From DATDAW01 sp036524675 (GTDB taxonomy: Bacteria; Verrucomicrobiota; Verrucomicrobiia; Chthoniobacterales; DASVRZ01), in assembly GCA_036524675.1 (NCBI GenBank), contig DATDBU010000108.1, forward strand, positions 13,558 through 77,557: a stretch of 64,000 nucleotides of DNA. Reading direction: 5' to 3'. Below, in pieces: positions 54,330 to 61,632 of the stretch. Positions within the stretch are counted from its first letter, which is position 1. Every line of letters starts with the position of its first letter. Both the position numbers and the translations under genes were made by a program. Below the pieces are notes generated by a model. That model was not told the origin of the DNA. It made no database searches and worked only from the letters and a program-made list of their open reading frames with translations.

Positions 54330-55423
54330 CGCCCCGGTGGGCGGTTGCGGTTCCGATACTCCCAAATGAAATAGTTTCATCGTGGCTCGTGAGAGCTGCC
54401 CTTACGCAAGGCTGCGATCCGCTCGCCCTGACGGGGAAGCTTTGGCCGGGATGGAGATTGTGGACGCTCGACGCCGATCGAAGACTTGGTCCTGAACGGC
54501 TCGATCCCCTGGTCCAGTGTTCTGGTATCGAGCGCGCAGTCTTTTTGGCGTCCACGCTCGATCCCGTAGCCCGTCAAATCTATGGAGGGATCCCGCCCGA
54601 ATGTGGCGTTTGGCAATGGATTCTGGCTTTGGGATCGCGAAACACTAAGCGTCGAGGTGGGATGCAATGTTGTTTAGCGTGCCTAAATACGGACAAAACG
54701 CCATATTTTCGTAAAAATTGGCGTTTTGCCTGGCATACCTGTTGTGAGAAGCATGGTTGTAGCCTGGTCGATAGATGTCCGTCCTGTGACGCCCCGTTTG
54801 AACCTCACCGTCTACGGGCCGACGCGCCACATATAGGCGTGTGTGCGACATGTCACTCGGATATTCGGAATAAGGGAGTAGGGACTGCTACGGCCGCGAC
54901 AGGCGCCTTGCGTCTTCAGCGCGCAATGGACAAAGCAATGCGAGATGGCAAAGGAATTTACAATCAAGAGAATGTTGAACTACCGGAATGGTTTCGTTTG
55001 ATGCGATTTATGGCCACACTCGTCCGCAGGGTTGGAGTGGTTCAAGGGCGGGGACTGGCATCTCTCGCTTCGGCCATGAGCATTGACTGTAGGAATGCTC
55101 AAGTTGCCCCCGGGGCCAGCGTTGAGTCGATGTCTATCAGCGACCGGCAACGTCTATTTGAAACCACGTGGGACATTGTTAATATGCCGGCCGCGAGTCT
55201 GCGAAACACTCTTGTGGAATCGAACGTGACAAAGCAGGCGTTCTGCCCAAAGGGCATTCATCTTCCTCCTCTGCTTTCGCCTGTTTACGAGGCCCTCCCG
55301 AATAATGCCAAGCCTCGGAGGCGCAAAAGGCGGAAACAAGCTGCCCGAATGCCGCGTCCGCCGCATGTCGTGCAAAGGATGATGATCCGTATTCGTCGAA
55401 AATTGGAGATGGCATGCCGCTAA
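54287..55423 (+). CDS. tniQ: TniQ-family target-selection protein
   Basis: A 378-residue zinc-binding protein starting at the ATG at 54287, inside the end of tnsC. The TniQ N-terminus is visible (AVPILPNEIVSSWLVRAALTQG near residues 21-42), followed by a Cys/His zinc-ribbon set (C129/C132, C152 to H156, C158, C164/C167, C186/C189). TniQ/TnsD proteins connect TnsC to the DNA-binding target selector. In Tn7 itself TnsD recognises glmS; here the small TniQ is next to a separate selector-like gene. The 3' end overlaps that gene by 10 bases. Confidence 0.9.
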   Translation: MATSHSWNTGAGRIAPRWAVAVPILPNEIVSSWLVRAALTQGCDPLALTGKLWPGWRLWTLDADRRLGPERLDPLVQCSGIERAVFLASTLDPVARQIYGGIPPECGVWQWILALGSRNTKRRGGMQCCLACLNTDKTPYFRKNWRFAWHTCCEKHGCSLVDRCPSCDAPFEPHRLRADAPHIGVCATCHSDIRNKGVGTATAATGALRLQRAMDKAMRDGKGIYNQENVELPEWFRLMRFMATLVRRVGVVQGRGLASLASAMSIDCRNAQVAPGASVESMSISDRQRLFETTWDIVNMPAASLRNTLVESNVTKQAFCPKGIHLPPLLSPVYEALPNNAKPRRRKRRKQAARMPRPPHVVQRMMIRIRRKLEMACR

Positions 55424-56862
55424 CTATGATTCCCAATGCAACACGGACCTGCGATGGGTGCGCGCGACGCGTGGTTAAGATTTTTCGCATCCACAAAGGG
55501 CAGTGTTACTGCGCGAACTGCTACAAACGAGCCTTTAAACATCGGCTGTGTTCAAAGTGCGGCAATTTGAGGCGGCTCTTCATAAATGATCCTGAAGCGA
55601 TTTGCCAAAACTGCGAACGAACAAAACCTTGTGCGCGCTGCGGAAAAACAGATTACAGAATCGGCAGACTAACGTTTTACGGCCCGGTTTGCATACCATG
55701 CGCTCGTTACTTCGACGAACCTCGAGAATGTGGTCTTTGCGGAAGGAGTTCGAGATGGTTTACGCGTGTACCGCGGCTTGGAATTGACATTCCGGTCTGC
55801 CACAGGTGTGCCCGCTCTGACCACCGCACATGTCAGGGATGCCGAAAGCATCGCCTTGTGACTGCCAGCCCTGATGGACGGCTGCTCTGCAAGTCATGCC
55901 GAGAACGCGGGGAAATTCCCTGTCCGACATGCGGTGCCTCAATGCCTGCGGGGGCCGGCAGCCGATGTGCCAAATGTTACTGGCAGGGCCTGCTGCAAAA
56001 GCGGATACAGATCGATTGTGCTCTGCTGTCGATCCCCGTGATGGCCGAAAGTTGGGCGCGATTCGGTGAGTGGCTCGGAAATACGGTGGGATATCATAAG
56101 GCTGCCGTCACTGTTCATCGTTACTTGCCTTTCTTCTCTGAAATCGAGGAATCATGGAAGTTCATTCCGGACTATCGAACGCTCTTGGAGCACTTTGGAG
56201 CGGCGAAACTCCGGCGAGCGTCACTGCCTATGCGCTGGCTGACGGAGACAGGATTGATTGGCATCGACCCGAAAGCCAGGGAGGAGCATTCAGACCGAAA
56301 GCGCATTGAAGCGACGCTGAAGAGACTTGGCAATGGCACCGCGGAACGCCGGATATTGGATGGCTATTTCGACAAATTAAAAATCAATCTCGAACGAGGT
56401 GAGACCAGTATCCGATCGATTCGCTTGGCGTTGACGCCAGCCGCAGCTCTGTGCCAGGCCGGGCTCAAGATGGGAATTGTTCCACCTGACCAAAACGTCC
56501 TGGGGCGGTACTTGGCCAAAACACCAGGTCAACGCGCTGCCTTATCTGGATTTGTCGGATATTTGAAAGAGATGTATGAGATCGAAATCAACTTGCCAAG
56601 ACCAACTAGCAGAGCTGGGCGCAGTGGTCAACTGACTCGGGAACAGGAGTTGTTGAAGTTACTCAAGGACTCTGATAACGAGCTCAACCAGCAGTCATTG
56701 CTTGAAGTTGCACTAAGATATTTCCATGGTATGCCCAAAAAAACGGCCAAACGTGCTTCGCTGGTTGATATTTCCAAGGTAGAGGACGACGGCGTGGAAT
56801 TGGTATTGGAGGGAAAATCTTATTGGCTTCCAGTCGATATCATTAGACGGAAGAGGCGGTAG
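55414..56862 (+). CDS. tnsF: TnsF-like target selector: zinc-ribbon array plus inactivated tyrosine-recombinase domain
   Basis: A 482-residue protein in two parts. The first ~190 residues contain twelve CxxC motifs (first at C13/C16, then CANC, CSKC, CQNC, CARC, CIPC, CGLC, CHRC, CQGC, CKSC, CPTC, CAKC), consistent with about six zinc ribbons. The rest is helical, like the core-binding domain of XerC/D integrases, then enters the catalytic fold at YFHGMPKKTAKRASLVDISKV but ends soon after. Where active recombinases have GLR-x-SE the arginine is lost, and the later HxxR and tyrosine are absent. TnsF of Tn6022-type elements is described as an inactivated tyrosine recombinase directing insertion into comM; the comM insertion here supports the name. 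It may be a structural homologue rather than a direct orthologue. Confidence 0.75.
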   Translation: MPLTMIPNATRTCDGCARRVVKIFRIHKGQCYCANCYKRAFKHRLCSKCGNLRRLFINDPEAICQNCERTKPCARCGKTDYRIGRLTFYGPVCIPCARYFDEPRECGLCGRSSRWFTRVPRLGIDIPVCHRCARSDHRTCQGCRKHRLVTASPDGRLLCKSCRERGEIPCPTCGASMPAGAGSRCAKCYWQGLLQKRIQIDCALLSIPVMAESWARFGEWLGNTVGYHKAAVTVHRYLPFFSEIEESWKFIPDYRTLLEHFGAAKLRRASLPMRWLTETGLIGIDPKAREEHSDRKRIEATLKRLGNGTAERRILDGYFDKLKINLERGETSIRSIRLALTPAAALCQAGLKMGIVPPDQNVLGRYLAKTPGQRAALSGFVGYLKEMYEIEINLPRPTSRAGRSGQLTREQELLKLLKDSDNELNQQSLLEVALRYFHGMPKKTAKRASLVDISKVEDDGVELVLEGKSYWLPVDIIRRKRR

Positions 56863-56982
56863 TATTTTAGCGGCTTTGGGACAAGAAACGGGGAATATCA
56901 GATTGCCGATTCCACGCAACAAAAGTCGAGCCAGTCCCTTGAAAACGCCCAATTTGCCCATTCCCCACCAAGCACATGATTC

Positions 56983-57150
56983 ATGATTCAACCTACAAGC
57001 CTTCAAAACGACGGTCATCGCGGCCATGATACTCCCGTAAAACGTCGGGCGGACGATCATCTCAATCGCTGGCCGTTGGCTCGAGAAATCTACGGAATAG
57101 CGGTTACGGGACCGAGCGATTGGTCCGTTCGAATAGGCATATATGGAGAG
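56983..57150 (+). pseudogene. KAP-family P-loop NTPase, N-terminal fragment
   Basis: The frame beginning near 56983 encodes DDHLNRWPLAREIYGI then DWSVRIGIYGE, which is the beginning of the KAP P-loop NTPase domain; the expected next residues are W-G-x-G-K-T (Walker A). At 57150 the sequence diverges into unrelated sequence without a P-loop. It is therefore a truncated fragment just before its ATP-binding loop. KAP NTPases occur in defence and membrane-associated systems, so this may be decayed transposon cargo. Confidence 0.5.
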
Positions 57151-57609
57151 TGTCTCGCTCTGAAGCTCGGGTGCCTAGATCAGGATACAAAGCGACTCGG
57201 GCTCTATGAACTGACGCTGCTTTGTAAGACGATAGATTCGCTTGCCGATACGACAAGCTCCGCCCGTTCTCGCTTCTGGCCAAAAAATGAAGCATGCTTC
57301 TCAATCTATTCCGCGAAACGCTTTGGGCGGCAGCTACGGTTATCCCACTCACTGGGCGCGCAGCTTTCCAATTGCAGAGATTTGTGGATGAACTCGGCGA
57401 GCTCAATCTCCAGGTAACTCTTCCCACCTGGTGGCCGAACGCGCCCTTGGCATCATCGTCTGAGGTTCCCCCGATTTGAGGGACAGAGGAATTGGGTGTC
57501 GTCGGATGCCACAGGGATGTCGAGGAGCTCCCAGAAGCTGGTTCGCGAGCAGCAGCAGATAGCCGCATTTTGCGCTAATGGCGATACCTCAAGCTTCTCC
57601 AGATCGGGG
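57151..57609. other. Unassigned region after the NTPase fragment
   Basis: About 460 bases. Several short frames are open on both strands, none with a recognised family. One plus-strand frame at 57294-57479 (QLQRFVDELGELNLQVTLPTWW) is plausible as a remnant but cannot be assigned. Confidence 0.35.
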
Positions 57610-58959
57610 CTACAAATCAGAGATAACCTTCAAGAACGCAGTTGGCGCACCAACAACATTGGTTCCATAAGCCTGGTTCAGCCGAAGGGGCTTGGCATTT
57701 AACTTGTGGGACAATGGACTGTCGCAAAAGAAAGTGTCGCAATAAGGCAAGGCTAGGGCCGCGTGCTCGGCGTCTGCCAAGTCATTTGGACTGAATGCCT
57801 CGCGCGACATGATAAATATTGCATTGATACCAGCTACAATCTGCATGAACGGAAGAACCAACGGGCTGGGTTTTTGGTGCGATTCTTTCTCGGTCAGTAA
57901 CTTTGCAACTTGATCTGGATAACGCGAATGATACTCCATTGCGATTTCATCGAATGGTTGCTTTACCATCAGGCGGAAAAGATGTGCCTTTTCATACGCC
58001 AAGACTTCTGCGAATGACATCTTTTTTTCGTGATAAAACGTAGCATCGGTATTATAAGCAGAAGCAAGAGCTTCGCCGTCCATATGGGGAAATCGCTTCT
58101 GGTCAATTCCGTCAATGACGTCCTCCAGCTTTGTCTCCCACATAAGATCCACGAATGTCTTCTGAAGATATTCATTATCCTTTAAGCTAAACGCTTCGCT
58201 GACGGGCAAACGCTCGCCTGCAATCCACCCCGCTTTTGTCCACACCCATTCCATAAGATCGAGCGCTCGATCTCCAAACATGCTTCGCGTGATCTGTTGC
58301 TGAATTTCCGTTCGGATTAAATCCCGCGGTTTCTGAAGACAAATTCCATCGCTTAACTCATCCATCAGACGTGCCGTTGCCTCCCGCGTCCTAGTGTCGC
58401 TTTGTCGCATAAGTTCCACAAAAAGCGGGAAACTGATAGGGCATATGATTCGCTGTTTTGCTCGCAACTGACGTAATGTTTCCAGGATCGAGCGATAGAC
58501 AGGAGTTTTGTTTGGGTGGTCCAAAATCCAATGACGCATCTTCACCCAATGGCAGATATCGATATAAATGACATGCTGAGTCTCTATTTCCTTCCTCAGC
58601 CGAAGATGAAGGATGTGCAGGTATTCTGATGGCGTTATTTCTGGGTTTTCCTTGTGGAAGGCATGGGATTGCTCGTCAAGTCGCTCCCGTCCCTCCCGAT
58701 TAAACCAATCGGGAAATGTAGGCGTCTTGCGTCCGTTTCTCAGGTCCGCGACAGCTCCGGCATATTCCTGTTCAGAGATTTCAATACTCGCCTTCAGGAT
58801 TAACCCGGTTCGCCGTGATTCGAGCCACGCCCGGAAATCTTTTTCAGTGTTTCCCGGACTAATAACCCATTGCCTGGCGACGATACCTATGCCATCGTCT
58901 CGATGGACTTGGGCCATCAGCCATTTCTGGAAAGTTGGCACAGGTCTGGATCTGGTCAT
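57610..58959 (-). CDS. YozE/SAM-like domain plus PIN-like nuclease domain, candidate defence protein
   Basis: 449 residues from the ATG at 58959, which has a GGGGTG ribosome-site-like sequence; a TTG start 30 bases upstream is less likely. Residues 8-48 (FQKWLMAQVHRDDGIGIVARQW and WLESR) resemble the YozE SAM-like domain. From about 130 a PIN-like fold: D134 in IYIDICHW, E182 in FVELMR, and a distant D396-A-E-H399, D408 and D413 in DAEHAALALPYCDTFFCD, the acidic set of PIN nucleases. A PIN-like RNase with a SAM-like module is reminiscent of toxin or abortive-infection effectors. Family membership is inferred from these short motifs. It is cargo-like, downstream of the transposition operon and in opposite orientation. 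Confidence 0.55.
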   Translation of the reverse strand: MTRSRPVPTFQKWLMAQVHRDDGIGIVARQWVISPGNTEKDFRAWLESRRTGLILKASIEISEQEYAGAVADLRNGRKTPTFPDWFNREGRERLDEQSHAFHKENPEITPSEYLHILHLRLRKEIETQHVIYIDICHWVKMRHWILDHPNKTPVYRSILETLRQLRAKQRIICPISFPLFVELMRQSDTRTREATARLMDELSDGICLQKPRDLIRTEIQQQITRSMFGDRALDLMEWVWTKAGWIAGERLPVSEAFSLKDNEYLQKTFVDLMWETKLEDVIDGIDQKRFPHMDGEALASAYNTDATFYHEKKMSFAEVLAYEKAHLFRLMVKQPFDEIAMEYHSRYPDQVAKLLTEKESHQKPSPLVLPFMQIVAGINAIFIMSREAFSPNDLADAEHAALALPYCDTFFCDSPLSHKLNAKPLRLNQAYGTNVVGAPTAFLKVISDL

Positions 58960-59249
58960 CGATGACACCCCAAAGTCGCAAAGACTCAATCGATTTTCAA
59001 ATCTTTACTTTTGCGCTGGGCTGGCGTCGACGTGTGGCGTGCTCTTTCCAGGCAAGTTCTCGGCTTGGGCGAGGATTGAAAAGTTCGCCCCCTCGGCAGG
59101 AGGTTGGCCTCCAAACGTTCGCACGGCGGGGTTCTTCTCGTCGGCCAAGCCGGCCTTGGGCGCAGACCCGCGCTAGGCGCGAATTAAGAACCGTTCAGAC
59201 TAACTCCAACAAACAACTAAAATTCGAGTTGCGAATGGGGCGGCGCACC
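58960..59249. other. Intergenic region
   Basis: About 290 bases between the PIN-like gene and the EEP gene; no recognised gene, RNA or repeat. A GTCGCAAAG string at 58976 resembles the complement of the transposon repeat core but lacks the flanks, so it is not called a transposon end. Confidence 0.4.
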
Positions 59250-60104
59250 TCATTTGATTTCCAATGCAAGAATTGTTGGCACGTGATCACTGACTCGAGC
59301 GACGGGAAACGGCTTGCACCACATAATCCTACCTCCTCGAACGAAAAAGCCATCGAAACAGGCGTCCGGATATTTTCCATGTGCCGGAACGGTAATTCGG
59401 TCCTCTAACACGAGTCCTTTCCACGCCCATTGGTATTTCTGGTTTAGCAAGCTGAATGTTCGTTCGCCGGCAAAGCGTGAGTCGGTTGGGTCAGTATTAA
59501 AATCACCCGCGATTACAGTAACCACTTTCCGGGCGGAATATAGCTTCTCCATCTCTGCAGCGTGTGCAACGACCTGGCGCGCAGCTTCTTCCCGTTTGGG
59601 GAAGCCGACGCTGATTCCACCCCGATTGCTCTTGAAATGGACGGAGTAGAGCAAGAGAACGGTTTCTCCAAAGGGTATGGCTGCAAATGAGAATCCCCTG
59701 GGAGGCGAGACTGGAGCTGATGCAAAGGACTCTGACCAAGCGCTTTCGGCAGGCCGATTGGCTGCGATAGCCGTTTGCTGGATGGTAATTGAACCACTTT
59801 TGCCCATCTGCCGGAATCGGCTCACGATGAGCGGCTGAAAATTTGGTAACACCGAAGTCACTTCTTCCACGGCGGCCCAGTCACGGACTTCCTGCGCGCA
59901 GAGAATATCAGGTTTGATCTCCAACAACCCGTCTTTGGCGGCACTCATGTGCAACGCCCGTTCCATCTCTGTGGATGACGGCTTACCGCCGGGAAACCAT
60001 TCCATGTTCCACGTTGCAATCTGGACAATCTCGGCATTCGCCCGCGGGACGATGGCTACGGCCAGGAATAACAAGGCTGCGAGGAGGAAACTCAGCCGCC
60101 GCAT
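59250..60104 (-). CDS. Secreted endonuclease/exonuclease/phosphatase (EEP) family protein
   Basis: A 284-residue protein with a signal peptide (MRRLSFLLAALLFLAVAIVPRANA) and the EEP active-site blocks: IATWNMEW, LCAQEVRDW (catalytic glutamate), LLLYSVHFKSN, VIAGDFNTDPTDSRF (DFN) and the C-terminal SDHVPTIL (SDH). This fold includes DNase I, AP endonucleases and phosphodiesterases; the signal peptide suggests extracytoplasmic nucleic acid or phospholipid substrate. The stop is at 59250. The 5' end overlaps the 3' end of the Cys-tail gene by 13 bases. Confidence 0.88.
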   Translation of the reverse strand: MRRLSFLLAALLFLAVAIVPRANAEIVQIATWNMEWFPGGKPSSTEMERALHMSAAKDGLLEIKPDILCAQEVRDWAAVEEVTSVLPNFQPLIVSRFRQMGKSGSITIQQTAIAANRPAESAWSESFASAPVSPPRGFSFAAIPFGETVLLLYSVHFKSNRGGISVGFPKREEAARQVVAHAAEMEKLYSARKVVTVIAGDFNTDPTDSRFAGERTFSLLNQKYQWAWKGLVLEDRITVPAHGKYPDACFDGFFVRGGRIMWCKPFPVARVSDHVPTILALEIK

Positions 60105-60664
60105 ATTTTGCAGGCGATTCCGTCATTAGGACCGCAGGGGCGTCCAACGCCAAAGTAGCGGCAGTGAGAATTGTGCCGCTTGCCGGTAGAGCTGATGGAG
60201 CGGGATAAACTTGATGATTTAGAAGAGGAGGATGTCGGTGCAAAATTTGAGGCTGCGGCCGCCGCTGCGCCTGAGCCCGTTGAAGGAGCAGATGAAAAAT
60301 CATTGAGTCGCGCCAGAAGGCCCTCGATCTGCCGACGTAAAGCAGCGTTGTCCTTGCGCAGACTCACGATCGTGGCTTCCAATTCGGCAATTCGAGCGGC
60401 GCCGGCGTCTGGATTTGCTGCAGGAGTTTGGAGTTTCTCTATCGAGGCACTGGTCAATTGATTCCGCTTAACAGTCGCCATGCCAAACTCGGATCGGATT
60501 ACAGCTTGTTCACCGTTCCATGAGACCAACTCACCATGGATCACACTGCCGCCCGTCAATTCCAATGAAATTGGAGCAGCGAGACCTTCGATGGTGATTG
60601 ACAGGAAGAAGATGCAAAGAATTAAAAACGAGCAGCGACAAGAGGGGTTTACCGAATCAAACAT
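60092..60664 (-). CDS. Secreted protein with coiled coil and Cys-rich C-terminal tail
   Basis: The ATG at 60664 gives 190 residues: signal peptide (FLILCIFFLSITIEGLAA), a beta region (GGSVIHGELVSWNGEQAVIRSEFG), a short coiled coil (IAELEATIVSLRKDNAALRRQIEGLLARL), a Ser/Ala-rich linker and a tail HNSHCRYFGVGRPCGPNDGIACKICGG containing four cysteines. I believe related Cys tails occur in other verrucomicrobial secreted proteins, but this is from memory and unverified. It is coupled to the EEP gene, so the two probably act together outside the cytoplasm. Family not named. Confidence 0.65.
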   Translation of the reverse strand: MFDSVNPSCRCSFLILCIFFLSITIEGLAAPISLELTGGSVIHGELVSWNGEQAVIRSEFGMATVKRNQLTSASIEKLQTPAANPDAGAARIAELEATIVSLRKDNAALRRQIEGLLARLNDFSSAPSTGSGAAAAAASNFAPTSSSSKSSSLSRSISSTGKRHNSHCRYFGVGRPCGPNDGIACKICGG

Positions 60665-60858
60665 GGTTCTTAAACAAAACGGATTGACGATAGGATCGCT
60701 CGCGTTGTAATTCTTTGTCCAGTTGGTGTTTTTGTAAATATTAAAGGCTGCGTAGAAATGCCGGTGAGAAATGCTTAAGAGACGCGATATAGGGAGCCTT
60801 TGAAAGACGTCCCGGCTGAGTGGTCTCGTGGTTAACCGAGTCCCGCCAAACAAATTAT

Positions 60859-61020
60859 ATGAACAGTGCATTGGATTTTTCTCCGGCGTTGGCACCGGCA
60901 TTTGAAGTGGGACGCGCAATCTTCGAAATTTTTGCCGTCCTGGTAGTGCTCAAGCTGATCGTTCACGCCTTAACTCCTCCAAAACCGAGTCGAAAGCGGA
61001 GATCTCGGTCCTTAAATTGA
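60859..61020 (+). CDS. Small single-pass membrane protein (uncertain)
   Basis: A 53-residue frame from the ATG at 60859 with one membrane helix (IFEIFAVLVVLKLIVHAL) and a basic C-terminal tail (PPKPSRKRRSRSLN). No family recognised; could be chance. Confidence 0.35.
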   Translation: MNSALDFSPALAPAFEVGRAIFEIFAVLVVLKLIVHALTPPKPSRKRRSRSLN

Positions 61021-61632
61021 GTTATTTACGCAAATCTCGCCTTCGAACCAATTCACCGTCGGCCTGCTGATGGCGCGCGGCCTCTTTCTAAGTTTTAAAC
61101 ATGACGTTGCCTCCTGCGCCGAATCTACCTGCCCATATCTCTGATGACCGGACTTCAAAGAGATTGGGAATTTTGCATAATGGTTCTGTCCTCGGGGTCA
61201 TTTTTGAGGCAATCCCCAGCAGTGAAGAAAAACCAGTGGAAGAAAAGGAGGTCGTCTGAAAGGCATTCTGCGACGGTCGCACTTGGGCGATATGGAGGAT
61301 TAAAGGGCGGCAAGACAAGGGCAAGTAAGTCACTGTCGAAGCGTTGACTTTGGGCAACTGGTCAAAATTTTACGGGAACGCTCCCGCGATGGAAGCGTTC
61401 ATTTGGAAGCTACTCCAAATGAGAAATCTTTGTGACCGTTGGCTGCAAGCTCCCGTGCCCGGCGGCATGCGCATGCAATTTTCGGGCCCACCAGACCTTC
61501 CTGGGGAAGTAGGTGCACCAATTCGCAAGGCAAGCGGCAGAGCTGTTCGCCCTGAGCCATCTCTTCTGCAAGCCGCACGTTCTGCATAGAGCATACCCTT
61601 TGGCGTCCAATGTACTGTATCCGTAAGACCAA
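61021..61632. other. Unassigned region before the IS66 element
   Basis: About 610 bases without a firm gene. A plus-strand frame ending near 61347 (ALGRYGGLKGGKTRASKSLSKR) resembles the C-terminal basic tail of a small conserved protein family, apparently broken upstream. The end of IS66 near 61,600-61,630 could not be placed exactly. Confidence 0.4.

Larger units (their letters stand above)
50687..56862 (+). mobile_element. Tn7-like (Tn6022-type) transposon, left end and transposition operon
   Basis: The element begins with TGTGAC at 50687, immediately beside the conserved comM codons, and the genes tnsA-tnsB-tnsC-tniQ-tnsF-like run forward from it. Given the gene set and comM insertion, it matches Tn6022-type elements. 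The right end is not found: no matching inverted terminus, target duplicate or 5' half of comM is visible up to the window edge, so the element may extend beyond 64 kb and contain the genes that follow. The five bases next to the end (AGAGC) are the candidate target duplication, unverified. The annotated end is only the end of the transposition genes. Confidence 0.85.

Noticed and set aside
54287..56862. CRISPR-associated transposon (guide-RNA targeting)
   Set aside because: No cas gene, direct repeats or spacer array is visible; comM insertion and the TnsF-like gene explain the targeting.
57690..57745. Two GTCGCA strings resembling the complement of the transposon left-end repeats, possible right end
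   Set aside because: They lie in the coding sequence of the PIN-like gene, where they encode a conserved-looking CDTFFCD stretch, and no matching terminus or target duplicate follows.
61535..61560. An AGAGC string that could be the second copy of the target duplication
   Set aside because: No terminal inverted repeat or comM sequence is next to it; five-base matches are expected by chance.
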